Notes: generated by a model from the sequence alone, not told the origin. Positions 52,871 through 62,342 are shown, numbered from the stretch's first letter. The stretch is 64,000 nucleotides of DNA from Paenibacillus silvestris (GCF_009882985.1 NZ_WTUZ01000040.1:785513-849512); one strand, 5' to 3'. A program made the numbers and translations.

Positions 52871-53671
52871 TTAATACAAATGCGGACGCCGATCCTCAAA
52901 GACTGGGATTTTAGCCCTCACACGCACAACTTCCTCTAAATCAATGGTTGCATGCAAGATTGCTTCGGTTTCATCGCCCTCCACAAGCACTTCGCCCCAA
53001 GGGTCAATAACCATGGAATGTCCAAAGAAACTCGTTGTACCGCTTGTTCCGACACGATTGCAAGAAACGACGTACATTTGATTCTCAATGGCTCTGGCCA
53101 TGAGCAGCGTACGCCAGTGATGCAAACGAGGATGCGGCCACTCTGCGGGCACGAATAAGATTCTAGCTCCATCAAGGGCTAATTTGCGCGCCAGCTCCGG
53201 GAAGCGAATATCGTAACAAATCATAGCACCCGCTGGAACGCCTTCGAGCTCGAATTGGCCAAGCTGGTCGCCGCTGTGCAGAAATTTTTCTTCGTCCATC
53301 AAGCGGAATAAATGAATTTTGGAATACTCCGCAACTTCCATTCCTTCGCGATCGAACGCATAAATCGTGTTCAGCACACGATCCTCTTTTTTCTCGGCAA
53401 TCGAACCGCCGATTATATTCACATGGTTCGCTTTGGCAAAGCCGCTCAAGAGCGCTTTCGTCCGTTCCCCATTCACGTCTGCTAGCTCCTGAATCTCAGT
53501 TAAGGCGTAGCCGGTATTCCACATCTCAGGAAAAACAATGACATCCGGCTTGGGATTATTTCGAACGGCATCTTGGAGAAGTTTCTCCAATCGTATAAAG
53601 TTCGTCTCTGGCTCACCAATCGTAATATCCATTTGAATGAGTGCCACATGAAGCTGTTTGGAATCTGACAT
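52871..53671 (-). CDS. mtnU: Carbon-nitrogen hydrolase (omega-amidase-like, MtnU/YkrU type)
   Basis: A 266-aa nitrilase-superfamily enzyme. Triad: Glu in VIVFPEMWNTGYAL, Lys in YSKIHLFRL, Cys in AMICYDIRFPEL. It is similar in length and motifs to YkrU/YafV, omega-amidases that hydrolyse alpha-ketoglutaramate made by glutamine transaminases. It lies two genes from an MtnE-like aminotransferase, the same functional pair as in B. subtilis methionine salvage. The mtnU name is likely but not proved. The start at 53671 has GGAAGGAG 10 nt upstream; the frame continues to 53698 without a ribosome site. Confidence 0.85.
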   Translation of the reverse strand: MSDSKQLHVALIQMDITIGEPETNFIRLEKLLQDAVRNNPKPDVIVFPEMWNTGYALTEIQELADVNGERTKALLSGFAKANHVNIIGGSIAEKKEDRVLNTIYAFDREGMEVAEYSKIHLFRLMDEEKFLHSGDQLGQFELEGVPAGAMICYDIRFPELARKLALDGARILFVPAEWPHPRLHHWRTLLMARAIENQMYVVSCNRVGTSGTTSFFGHSMVIDPWGEVLVEGDETEAILHATIDLEEVVRVRAKIPVFEDRRPHLY

Positions 53672-53756
53672 ACTGTAAATACTCCTTCCACAGGGCAAAA
53701 ATAGCCATTTATGTTATCCATCATAATCGAAAATCGGTTTGAACCCAAGTGCTGAC

Positions 53757-54284
53757 TTAAGATGGCCTGAAAGCTTTCGATTGTCCTCTTGCAATGCTGA
53801 GCGTTTTCCAGCTTTGGCTGGCCAAGTGTTTGCTCAGAAAAACAATTTGTCCCACATGATAGCCGTAGTGAGAAACTTGGCGTTGGATACCTTGAATCAC
53901 AGTAAGTTCTTGTCCGCGAATGAGAACAATACGAAGAACATCATCTGGTGTTAACGCGTGCAGGGCATCAAACAGTGCCTTCCACCCTTCCTCCCACAAA
54001 GAAATGAGCTCCTCCCTCGAGTATCGACTGGTTTCAAACTCCCCATCACGCTCACGCGTCTCCTTTTCCCCATCCGATGTTAGAAAATCGACCCAACGGG
54101 ATAACATATTCCCATGCATGTGTTTGATCAACACTTCCAAAGAGTTCGACTCTTCATCTAATACTTGATAAAAATGCTCGTCCGCCGCTTGCGCAAATGC
54201 TTGATCCGCCAGCTTTTTCATATTCTCAAAAGCCCGAATCGACTCCTGCAAAAAAACTTGAGCAACTTGTGAGGATTCCGACAT
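53757..54284 (-). CDS. DinB/DUF1572-family protein
   Basis: A 175-aa four-helix-bundle protein of the DinB/YfiT superfamily (DUF1572 branch). Three possible metal His: IKHMHGNM, and two in VSHYGYHVGQIVF. It belongs to a superfamily including bacillithiol S-transferases; the reaction here is unknown. The start at 54284 has AAAGGG 9 nt upstream; an ATG nine bases earlier overlaps that site. It lies between mtnU and the divergent aminotransferase gene. Confidence 0.85.
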   Translation of the reverse strand: MSESSQVAQVFLQESIRAFENMKKLADQAFAQAADEHFYQVLDEESNSLEVLIKHMHGNMLSRWVDFLTSDGEKETRERDGEFETSRYSREELISLWEEGWKALFDALHALTPDDVLRIVLIRGQELTVIQGIQRQVSHYGYHVGQIVFLSKHLASQSWKTLSIARGQSKAFRPS

Positions 54285-54438
54285 GGCTCTCATCCCTTTC
54301 CACAGCTTTTGAACTAACTGTATGATAAGGCTGGAACATTGTAAAATCGATTTTTTTCATCACTATGAAAAAAAGACTAATCATGTTACATTTAGGTTAT
54401 TAATTAAAATCCCGACCTCCGGAGTGTGAATTAAAGAC

Positions 54439-55641
54439 GTGACTACGCTATCTACCAAAACAAGTGCTTTCCCCATACAACCTGCTGAACGTATGAAAGG
54501 CTTGCCTACCCAATTTTTTGCTACCCTCGTAGGTAAAGCGAATGAACAAATTGCCTTAGGACACGATGTTATCAATCTCGGCCAAGGTAACCCGGATCGC
54601 CCGACGCCCCCTCATATCGTAGCTTCGATGCAGGAAGCGGCGGCTAATCCCTTGTATCACAAATACCCGCCTTTCAGTGGTTTTCCATTTCTCAAACAAG
54701 CGATTGCTCAACGTTACAAAGAAGATCACCAGGTTGATCTTGATCCGGATACAGAAGTCGCCATACTTTTTGGAGGCAAAACAGGGCTCATCGAGATTGC
54801 TCAGTGTCTGCTGAACCCTGGCGATGTTTGCCTGGTGCCTGACCCAGGGTATCCCGACTATTGGTCAGGTGTTGCATTAGCCGGCGCGGAGATGGCTTTC
54901 ATGCCTTTGCGAGAAGAAAATAATTTTCTTCCCGACTACTCGGCCTTGAAACAATCCGATCTGGATCGTGCGAAACTTATGTTCATCAACTATCCCAATA
55001 ATCCAACTGGTGCCACTGCACCCGCTTCCTTCTATGAAGAAACGGTTCAATTCGCACAGCGCAACAGTGTGGTCGTAGCAAGTGATTTCGCATACGGCGC
55101 TATAGGATTCGATGGCGAGAAACCACTCAGCTTCTTACAAACGCCTGGCGCCAAAGAGGTTGGCATCGAGTTTTATACACTCTCCAAAACGTATAACATG
55201 GCTGGCTGGCGTGTTGGCTTTGCACTTGGTAACCGAGAGGTTATCCGCCTCATCAACTTAATGCAGGATCACTACTACTGCTCCTTGTTCGGTGGCATTC
55301 AAGCAGCTGCAGCAACGGCGCTTACCGCTTCGCAAGATTGCGTTACCGAGCTCAGAGATGTATATGAGAGCCGTCGTAATGCCTTGTACGCTGCACTTGC
55401 GGACATTGGCTGGCATGCACGTCCTTCCCAAGGCTCTTTCTTCTCTTGGCTGCCTGTTCCGAAGGGACACACGTCACAAAGCCTTGCTGACTTGCTTCTT
55501 CAAGAAGCAAAAGTTGTGGTCGCGCCAGGCATTGGCTTTGGCACACATGGAGAGGGTTATGTGCGTCTGGGTCTCTTATCTTCGGAAGAAAGATTAGCAG
55601 AAGCTGTACAACGAATCGGGAAGCTGAATCTATTTGGTTAA
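54439..55641 (+). CDS. mtnE: PLP-dependent aminotransferase (MtnE/YkrV-like)
   Basis: A 400-aa fold-type I aminotransferase. Phosphate and ring binding: NYPNNPTGA and SDFAYGAIGFDG; Schiff-base Lys in YTLSKTYNMAGWRVGFALGN. By context (mtnU on one side, mtnWXB further on) it probably transaminates 4-methylthio-2-oxobutyrate to methionine, the last step of methionine salvage. An LL-diaminopimelate or other class I aminotransferase is the alternative. The start is GTG with GGAG 14 nt upstream, a weak site; an ATG at codon 19 has no ribosome site. No S-box is found in the 154-bp upstream gap, which holds only a hairpin TTTTTTTCAT-cact-ATGAAAAAAA. Confidence 0.82.
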   Translation: MTTLSTKTSAFPIQPAERMKGLPTQFFATLVGKANEQIALGHDVINLGQGNPDRPTPPHIVASMQEAAANPLYHKYPPFSGFPFLKQAIAQRYKEDHQVDLDPDTEVAILFGGKTGLIEIAQCLLNPGDVCLVPDPGYPDYWSGVALAGAEMAFMPLREENNFLPDYSALKQSDLDRAKLMFINYPNNPTGATAPASFYEETVQFAQRNSVVVASDFAYGAIGFDGEKPLSFLQTPGAKEVGIEFYTLSKTYNMAGWRVGFALGNREVIRLINLMQDHYYCSLFGGIQAAAATALTASQDCVTELRDVYESRRNALYAALADIGWHARPSQGSFFSWLPVPKGHTSQSLADLLLQEAKVVVAPGIGFGTHGEGYVRLGLLSSEERLAEAVQRIGKLNLFG

Positions 55642-55750
55642 TCAGAAGAAATAGAGGCTAATGCTTCTTTACAAACGCTCGTACCCCGTGCTATTCTATA
55701 TAGAACCAAAAAGGAAGTCTTCCAAAACTTCTATATCGCAATGTTATGAT

Positions 55751-55987
55751 GGGAATAGTAGGAACGTGCAGCACGTAACCAGAGAGTGAGCTCCAGCGAC
55801 TGAGAGAGCTTGCCGTGAACCGATTCCGAACCCGCCCCTGAACCGTCAACGATGAGTTGAACAGTCCCCTGCTGTTATCCAGGGAATCTAGAGTTGGGTG
55901 CAGCCTTTTGGCGTGCGCCAATCTAAGGTGGTACCGCGGAAGCTAACAGACTTTCGTCCTTATGTTATGAGGACGGGAGTCTTTTTT
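55751..55987 (+). ncRNA. Proline T-box riboswitch
   Basis: The T-box motif AAGGTGGTACCGCGG is at 55925-55939. Stem I base GGAAT/GATTCC encloses AG-bulge elements (CAGAGAGTGAGCT, GACTGAGAGAGCTTG); the specifier in GTGAA-CCG-A reads CCG (55820-55822), proline. The terminator GACTttcGTCCT/AGGACgggAGTC (55949-55981) is followed by six T. Uncharged tRNA-Pro should stabilise the antiterminator and switch on proB and the genes after it. A TATGAT -10 is at 55745-55750; no clear -35. Confidence 0.92.
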
Positions 55988-56031
55988 GTATCTACATATA
56001 CATATTTGCTCAAACAAAGGATGGGATCGTA

Positions 56032-57132
56032 ATGATACAGCGCATCGTCGTGAAAATCGGCAGTTCTTCTTTAACTTCAGATACAGGTGGGTTAAATCCC
56101 GATAAAATCCGTTTTTTCGCATCGGAACTAGCGCAATTGCAGAAGGATGGCAACCAAGTTCTGCTCGTGACATCCGGGGCGGTTGCCGCAGGCTTCACCT
56201 CCCTTGGATACCGTACGCGGCCCAAGGTGCTGCACGAGAAACAAGCCGCTGCCGCTGTCGGGCAAGCGCTGCTCATGCAGGCGTACCATGAAGCCTTTGC
56301 GTCCCACGGCATTAGCGTGGCACAAATTCTGCTGACCCGGTACGACTTCTCCAACCGCAAGCGCGTCCAGAACGCGATTATGACGATCGACGAGCTGCTG
56401 CAGCGCGGCGTCGTCCCGATTATCAACGAGAACGACACCGTCGCGGTGGATGAACTGAAGTTCGGCGATAACGATACGTTGTCAGCCCTGGTGGGCAATT
56501 TGGCGAAAGCCAGCAAATTGATCATCATTACAGATATGGACGGCCTGTACACGGACGATCCCCGCAAGAACGCGAACGCACAGCGAATCGATCGCGTTGC
56601 TGCTATCAGCGACGAGCTGTTCAGCTTCGCTGGAGGCTCTGGGAGCGCGGTCGGCACCGGCGGCATGCGCTCGAAGGTCGAAGCCGCCCGCATCGCGATG
56701 CGCGGGGGCGTGCCGGTCTTTATCGGGCGCGTGCTGGAGCCCGGTGATCTTGCCAATGCCGTTGGCGGCAGCGGCAAGGGCACGTACTTTGACACCGTGC
56801 TGAATAATCTGCCGGTGAAGAAACAGTGGGTAGGCTTCCACTCGCTGCCCCAAGGGCAAATCCTTGTCGATCCAGGCGCGCGATCGGCTTTGATGAGCGG
56901 CGGCAAGAGCCTGCTCCCCGCCGGTATCATTGGAGCTACCGGGGACTTCCACCCCGGCGACGTGGTCGAAGTGCTCAGCAACGAAGGTACCTTGCTCGGA
57001 CGCGGTGTCGTTAATTACGCAGCATGGCAAATACAAGCGGCTGCGGGGTTATCGACCGAGGAAGTTCAGAAGCGTGTAGAAGTCGCAAGAATTGAAGTCA
57101 TTCACCGTGATGAATGGGTTCCGCTTGCTTAA
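56032..57132 (+). CDS. proB: Glutamate 5-kinase
   Basis: A 366-aa enzyme for the first proline step (glutamate + ATP to gamma-glutamyl phosphate). Amino acid kinase domain (about 1-255) with VVKIGSSSLTSDTGG, LLVTSGAVAAGF and IINENDTVAVDELKFGDNDTL; PUA domain (about 270-360). Start with AAAGGATGG upstream, 45 bp after the T-box terminator. The body (about 56200-57020) is strikingly GC-rich compared with both ends and neighbours. First gene of the proline operon. Confidence 0.95.
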   Translation: MIQRIVVKIGSSSLTSDTGGLNPDKIRFFASELAQLQKDGNQVLLVTSGAVAAGFTSLGYRTRPKVLHEKQAAAAVGQALLMQAYHEAFASHGISVAQILLTRYDFSNRKRVQNAIMTIDELLQRGVVPIINENDTVAVDELKFGDNDTLSALVGNLAKASKLIIITDMDGLYTDDPRKNANAQRIDRVAAISDELFSFAGGSGSAVGTGGMRSKVEAARIAMRGGVPVFIGRVLEPGDLANAVGGSGKGTYFDTVLNNLPVKKQWVGFHSLPQGQILVDPGARSALMSGGKSLLPAGIIGATGDFHPGDVVEVLSNEGTLLGRGVVNYAAWQIQAAAGLSTEEVQKRVEVARIEVIHRDEWVPLA

Positions 57133-57163
57133 TAATGATAGATGAAAGTGAGGCACATGAGCG

Positions 57164-58894
57164 ATGAGACAACAACGCATGTTAATCCCGACTTTACGAG
57201 ACGTCCCGGGTGATGCTGAAGTCGCAAGCCACAAGCTGATGCTGCGTGCAGGATTGATACGCCAGCTATCCAGCGGTATTTATTCCTACTTGCCTTTGGG
57301 ACTTAAAGCCCTTCAACATATCCAAACCATCGTTCGGGAAGAGATGGACGCCGCCGGTGCGCAAGAAATGCTCATGCCTGCGCTGCATCCTTCCGAATTA
57401 TGGAAGGCATCTGGCCGTTGGGACGTATACGGACCCGAATTAATGCGTCTGGAAGACCGGCATGGTCGTGAGTTTGCTCTAGGAGCGACGCATGAGGAAG
57501 TTATTACAACGATTGTGAAAGACGAAATTCAATCCTACAAAAAGCTTCCTGTTACTCTTTATCAAATTCAAACGAAGTACCGGGATGAACGAAGACCAAG
57601 ATTCGGTCTGCTGCGCGGACGCGAGTTCCTGATGAAGGATGCGTATTCCTTCGATCGTTCACAGAGCGGTCTTGATGAAAGCTACGAGAGCATGTACAAC
57701 GCTTATGATCGTATTTTCACCCGTTGCGGGCTAAATTTCCGGGCAGTTGAAGCTGATTCCGGGGCTATCGGCGGTACGGATACGCATGAGTTCATGGCAC
57801 TTGCCGACATTGGGGAAGATACCATTGTTCATTGCCCTTCCTGTCATTATGCAGCCAATTTGGAGAAAGCGGTTGGCCAATTGCCAGCAGCATCTGCTTC
57901 AAGCAAGCAGTCAGACCTTAACGCCAAGCCCCAGAAAGTGCATACACCACAAGTGAGCAGCATTAAACAGCTAAGTGAGTTCCTTCAAATCTCACCTGAG
58001 CAGATTATTAAATCTATCGCGATTGAAGTGAATGGCACGCCTGTTATCGTCCTTCTTCGCGGTGACTGTGAAATCAACGAAATTAAATTGAAAAATGTCT
58101 TAGGCGGTTCAGAATTCACGATGCTTTCGGAAGCTGGTATTCACAAATTAGGCTCCGTCGCTGGGTTCATAGGTCCCCTTGGACTTCCGAATATCAAGAT
58201 CATCGCAGACACATCTATCATAGGCATGCAGAACGCTGTCATCGGCGCGAATGAAGCCGATTATCACCTCACTCATGTTCACGTAGAGCGTGATCTCGTC
58301 GATTTGACTTACGATGATCTGCGTAACGTTACTGAGGGCGAACACTGCCTAACTTGCGGACATGAACTCTCTTTTGCCAAGGGAATTGAGGTCGGTCATG
58401 TTTTCAAGCTAGGAACCAAATACAGCCGTTCATTAGGCGCGTCGTTCAGCGATGAGAATGGTGCTGCAGAGCCCATCATTATGGGCTGCTATGGGATTGG
58501 CGTTTCTCGTGTGCTTGCCGCCATTATTGAACAAAACTATGATGAGCGAGGCATCATCTGGCCGGACTCTGTCACCCCATTCGACGTTCATCTGCTAACG
58601 GTTCACGTGCAGGATGAGATTCAATTGAAGTTATCCACAGAGATTTACAAAACATTGACTGCTGCCGGATATTCCGTCCTTTGGGATGATCGTGAAGAAC
58701 GTCCTGGCGTTAAATTCAACGATGCCGATCTGCTTGGCTTCCCACTTCGGATTACCGTAGGGAAGAAAGCAGTAGAGCATATCGTAGAATGTAAAGAACG
58801 CCGCAGCGGAGATCAATATGAGCTTACAACGGAGCAAATCGCTGCGCACTGCCAAACTTTTTTCCAAACAGGAGGTCGATCTTCCCATGAGTGA
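57164..58894 (+). CDS. proS: Prolyl-tRNA synthetase
   Basis: A 576-aa class II synthetase of the bacterial type. Catalytic core motif 2 RRPRFGLLRGREFLMKDAYSFD, inserted editing (INS/YbaK-like) domain about residues 225-390 that hydrolyses mischarged Ala-tRNA, motif 3 CYGIGVSRVLAAIIEQN, and an anticodon domain. It charges tRNA-Pro, which is the molecule read by the T-box in front of the operon. Being inside the operon between proB and proA is unusual. The start has GAAAGTGAGG upstream. Confidence 0.95.
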   Translation: MRQQRMLIPTLRDVPGDAEVASHKLMLRAGLIRQLSSGIYSYLPLGLKALQHIQTIVREEMDAAGAQEMLMPALHPSELWKASGRWDVYGPELMRLEDRHGREFALGATHEEVITTIVKDEIQSYKKLPVTLYQIQTKYRDERRPRFGLLRGREFLMKDAYSFDRSQSGLDESYESMYNAYDRIFTRCGLNFRAVEADSGAIGGTDTHEFMALADIGEDTIVHCPSCHYAANLEKAVGQLPAASASSKQSDLNAKPQKVHTPQVSSIKQLSEFLQISPEQIIKSIAIEVNGTPVIVLLRGDCEINEIKLKNVLGGSEFTMLSEAGIHKLGSVAGFIGPLGLPNIKIIADTSIIGMQNAVIGANEADYHLTHVHVERDLVDLTYDDLRNVTEGEHCLTCGHELSFAKGIEVGHVFKLGTKYSRSLGASFSDENGAAEPIIMGCYGIGVSRVLAAIIEQNYDERGIIWPDSVTPFDVHLLTVHVQDEIQLKLSTEIYKTLTAAGYSVLWDDREERPGVKFNDADLLGFPLRITVGKKAVEHIVECKERRSGDQYELTTEQIAAHCQTFFQTGGRSSHE

Positions 58895-60134
58895 AGTCGT
58901 TCAAAAGTCCAAATTAGCGAAACAAGCCGCCCAAATAATGGGTAATCTTACCACTGAACAAAAAAACCAAGCGCTGCTGCTTATGGCTGATGCCCTTGTC
59001 ACCGAACAACAAGCCATTATTGAAGCTAATGCCAAAGATTTGGAGCGTGGCAAACAATTAGGCACAAGCGCATCCCTACTTGACCGCCTTGCCCTTAACG
59101 AAACCCGAATTGCAGCCATTGCCGAGGGTTTGCGTCAAATCGCTGAATTGCCTGATCCAGTCGGAGATACACTCGAAGATTTTGATCGTCCGAATGGACT
59201 TCGCATTCGCAAAATTCGTGTCCCACTTGGCGTGATCGGGATCATCTATGAAGCTAGACCCAATGTTACCGTGGATGCCGCAGGATTGTGCCTCAAAACA
59301 GGCAACGCTGTCGTGCTTCGTGGCGGCTCTTCTGCTCTATTTTCGAATGAGAAAATTGTTGAGGTTCTGCATGGCGCACTAAACCGCTCTGCCATCCCAG
59401 CAGATGCTCTTCAATTGATCCTAAGTGCAGATCGCAGTTCAGTAGACGAAATGCTGAAGCTGAATGGCCTTATCGACGTTCTCATTCCAAGAGGCGGGCA
59501 CTCACTTATTCAAAATGTTGTCAATAACGCCTCCGTCCCTGTCATTGAAACAGGAGCAGGTGTATGTCATACTTTTATAGACGAAAGCGCACAGCTTGAA
59601 ATGGCCATCTCGATTGGGCTTAACGCCAAGGCTCAACGTCCTTCCGTTTGCAATTCGATGGAAACTTTGCTCGTTCATGAATCTGTGGCATCCAAGCATT
59701 TGAACGCAATTGCGGAAGCCTTTACGGGCGCTAATGTCGAGCTTAGAGGAGATCAGCAGGCTAGAGCATTAATCCCTAGCATGCAGAATGCAGCCGCACC
59801 AGAGTGGGCAACAGAGTACGGAGATTACATTCTTAATGTCAAAGTGGTCAAAGATTTGGATGAAGCGCTGGATCACATTCGTGAATTCGGTACGATGCAT
59901 TCTGAATGTATTGTGACCGAAGATGCTTCCCATGCGGAGAGATTCCTGCAAGAAGTCGATGCGGCAGCGGTTTACCACAATGCGTCAACGCGTTTCACAG
60001 ATGGCTTTGAATTCGGATTCGGTGCGGAAATCGGCATTTCCACTCAAAAACTGCACGCTCGCGGACCGATGGGTCTGCCAGCCTTAACTTCAACCAAATA
60101 CCGCATCTATGGAAGCGGTCAAATACGTCAATAG
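58887..60134 (+). CDS. proA: Gamma-glutamyl phosphate reductase
   Basis: A 415-aa aldehyde-dehydrogenase-fold enzyme that reduces gamma-glutamyl phosphate to glutamate semialdehyde with NADPH. Catalytic Cys in IETGAGVCHTFIDESA; PRGGHSLIQNV and GFGAEIGISTQKLHARGPMGL are family signatures. The start at 58887 overlaps the end of proS by 8 bp and has GGAGGT 10 nt upstream. The frame is open further up (58818), but that part lies in proS. ProB and ProA are thought to act as a complex. Confidence 0.96.
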   Translation: MSEVVQKSKLAKQAAQIMGNLTTEQKNQALLLMADALVTEQQAIIEANAKDLERGKQLGTSASLLDRLALNETRIAAIAEGLRQIAELPDPVGDTLEDFDRPNGLRIRKIRVPLGVIGIIYEARPNVTVDAAGLCLKTGNAVVLRGGSSALFSNEKIVEVLHGALNRSAIPADALQLILSADRSSVDEMLKLNGLIDVLIPRGGHSLIQNVVNNASVPVIETGAGVCHTFIDESAQLEMAISIGLNAKAQRPSVCNSMETLLVHESVASKHLNAIAEAFTGANVELRGDQQARALIPSMQNAAAPEWATEYGDYILNVKVVKDLDEALDHIREFGTMHSECIVTEDASHAERFLQEVDAAAVYHNASTRFTDGFEFGFGAEIGISTQKLHARGPMGLPALTSTKYRIYGSGQIRQ

Positions 60135-60161
60135 TTCTTACAATTTGAGGAGGAATGTACG

Positions 60162-61031
60162 ATGTCCACAACTTTATCCCAAGCCAAAATTGCCTTTGTC
60201 GGTGCAGGCTCCATGTCGGAAGCCATTATCCGCGGTCTGATCCAAACCAAAGTAGCTGATCCCCAGCATATTTATGTTATGAACCGTTCCGATCAAGACC
60301 GTTTAACTTTTCTTCGTTCGGAGTATGGCCTGCAGGCTACTTCCGATCCCATCACCAAAGAAGCTTACCTGCGCCAAGCAGATGTGGTTGTTCTTTGTAT
60401 GAAACCCAAAGATGTTGTGACTGCTTTTGAGGATCTGAAGCCGCTACTGAATGAAGATCAGCTGCTCGTCTCCGTCATCGCGGGTCTATCCATCGCCAAA
60501 ATGGAAGTTTTGCTGGATTCCAATATGGCCATCGTTCGGACAATGCCGAACACTTCCTCAACGATTGGATTGGGAGCTACAGGAATGAGCTTCTCTGCAA
60601 ACGTTAATGATACATTCAAGCAGCTCGCAACCCAAATGTTCGAAGCTGTAGGTATCGTATCCGTTGTTGAAGAAGAGAAGCTTGAAATTCTAACCGGCGT
60701 ATCCGGCAGCGGTCCTGCCTATGTCTACTATTTCATGGAAGCCATGATCAAAGCGGGTATCGAAGGCGGTCTGACCGAGGAAGATTCCCGTCAATTAACC
60801 CTGCAAACCGTTCTTGGTGCTGCACATATGGTCCAGCATACACAAGAAGATCCGGCTGAGCTTCGTCGTAAGGTCACATCACCGAATGGTGCCACGCAGG
60901 CTTCAATTGAAGCTTTGGATCAATACCAGTTTACAGAAGCTGTAACTAAGGCCGTTTTCCGCTCGGCTGAACGAGCTAAAGAAATGGGCGAGCAAATTGC
61001 AGCCCCAAGTCCAGTGAGCAAATTGTCCTGA
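60162..61031 (+). CDS. proC: Pyrroline-5-carboxylate reductase
   Basis: A 289-aa enzyme for the last proline step (P5C to proline). N-terminal Rossmann fold IAFVGAGSMSEAIIRGLI; C-terminal dimer domain with SGSGPAYVYYFMEAMIKAGIEGG and KVTSPNGATQASIEAL, the P5CR signature. Start ATG with TTGAGGAGG upstream. It follows proA after 27 bp and precedes mtnW by 42 bp without a terminator. Confidence 0.96.
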   Translation: MSTTLSQAKIAFVGAGSMSEAIIRGLIQTKVADPQHIYVMNRSDQDRLTFLRSEYGLQATSDPITKEAYLRQADVVVLCMKPKDVVTAFEDLKPLLNEDQLLVSVIAGLSIAKMEVLLDSNMAIVRTMPNTSSTIGLGATGMSFSANVNDTFKQLATQMFEAVGIVSVVEEEKLEILTGVSGSGPAYVYYFMEAMIKAGIEGGLTEEDSRQLTLQTVLGAAHMVQHTQEDPAELRRKVTSPNGATQASIEALDQYQFTEAVTKAVFRSAERAKEMGEQIAAPSPVSKLS

Positions 61032-61073
61032 ATGAATGAGGTTTTATTCTAGCAAAGCAGGTGAATAGTTACG

Positions 61074-62342
61074 ATGAGTGCATATTGTTTAGCTACATAT
61101 CGGAGTTTCGATGAGAAAGCCGATTTTCATAAAAAAGCAACTGGCATTGCTGTCGGGCTGACAGTCGGCTCTTGGACAGAGCTGCCTGAGGCTCAGAAGG
61201 CACAAATGGAAAAGCATCTCGGCAAAGTGATTGCCGTGGAGGTTCACGAGCCTGGCCCAGGAGAGCCGATCACTACGCGTTATGCGGATATTACGATCGC
61301 TTATCCTGACGTCAATTTCAGCCGGGATATCCCTGCGCTGTTAGTCACCGTTTTCGGTAAGCTGTCCATGGACGGCAAAATTAAGCTCATTGACTTGAAA
61401 TTCTCCACCGACTTCCTTGCTGGCTTCCCCGGGCCGAAATTCGGCATGCAAGGCGTGCGCGACCTTCTTGGCGTGCATGACCGTCCGCTGCTCATGAGTA
61501 TCTTCAAATCCGTTGTCGGCTATGAACTCCCTGCACTACGTGAACAGTTTTATTTGCAAGCAGCAGGTGGCGTGGATTTGATCAAAGATGATGAAATCTT
61601 ATTCGAGAATCCGTTGACTCCGCTTGAGAAACGGATTGAGATTTGTATGGAGGCCGCTGAACAAGCCTCTCGAGAAACCGGCCAGATGCTGCTGTACGCC
61701 GTTAATTTGACCGGTCCAACTTCCAAGCTGGCTTCCCAAGCCAAAAAAGCGATTTCTGCAGGAGCTAACGCTCTTTTATTCAATGTGCTAGCCTATGGCT
61801 TCGATGTCCTGCATGAACTAAGCGCTGACCCTGAAATTACGATTCCGATTATGGCCCATCCTGCAATGGCAGGCGCAACGTATCCTTCACCACACTATGG
61901 GATCTCCCCTTCTGTGCTGCTGGGTAAATTGATGCGTCTCGCTGGAGCAGATCTGGTTCTCTTCCCTTCTCCTTATGGCTCTGTTGTCATGCCGAGAGAA
62001 GAAAACCTAGCGATCAAACATGTGCTTTTAACAAATGATCTTCATGCCGATTACAGCTATCAGGCTTCGGCAGATGCTCATTTGAAACTGGCTGCTTCCT
62101 TCCCAGTGCCGTCTGCGGGTATACATCCTGGCTTGGTCCCTCTCATTCTGAGAGACTTCGGTCAAGATGTTATCGTGAATGCCGGCGGAGGCATTCATGG
62201 TCATCCGCTTGGCACAATCGCCGGAGGACGAGCATTTAGACAAGCAATCGATGCAACGCTACAAGGCATACAGCTCCGTGACTACGCCCAAACACATCCA
62301 GAATTACAATCAGCTATTGACACTTGGGGGATTAGAGAATGA
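61074..62342 (+). CDS. mtnW: 2,3-diketo-5-methylthiopentyl-1-phosphate enolase (RuBisCO-like)
   Basis: A 422-aa RuBisCO-like protein (type IV) of methionine salvage. It enolises 2,3-diketo-5-methylthiopentyl-1-phosphate. GGVDLIKDDEILFENP holds the Lys that is carbamylated in this family and the metal ligands Asp/Glu. The C-terminal VNAGGGIHGHPLGTIAGGRAF binds the phosphate. The RuBisCO loop-6 Lys is absent, as expected. The stop overlaps the start of mtnX by 4 bp. Ribosome site AGGTGA upstream. Confidence 0.94.
   Translation: MSAYCLATYRSFDEKADFHKKATGIAVGLTVGSWTELPEAQKAQMEKHLGKVIAVEVHEPGPGEPITTRYADITIAYPDVNFSRDIPALLVTVFGKLSMDGKIKLIDLKFSTDFLAGFPGPKFGMQGVRDLLGVHDRPLLMSIFKSVVGYELPALREQFYLQAAGGVDLIKDDEILFENPLTPLEKRIEICMEAAEQASRETGQMLLYAVNLTGPTSKLASQAKKAISAGANALLFNVLAYGFDVLHELSADPEITIPIMAHPAMAGATYPSPHYGISPSVLLGKLMRLAGADLVLFPSPYGSVVMPREENLAIKHVLLTNDLHADYSYQASADAHLKLAASFPVPSAGIHPGLVPLILRDFGQDVIVNAGGGIHGHPLGTIAGGRAFRQAIDATLQGIQLRDYAQTHPELQSAIDTWGIRE

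Noticed and set aside
54285..54438. S-box (SAM riboswitch) before the mtnE-like gene
   Set aside because: Too short, and the conserved S-box elements are absent; only an A/T hairpin is seen.
55691..55921. Small open frame in the proline leader
   Set aside because: It is on the opposite strand of the T-box RNA; the RNA structure explains the sequence.
56010..56981. 323-aa open frame opposite proB
   Set aside because: Shadow of the GC-rich proB body; low-complexity Ser/Pro/Arg-rich translation, no ribosome site, spans the T-box terminator edge.
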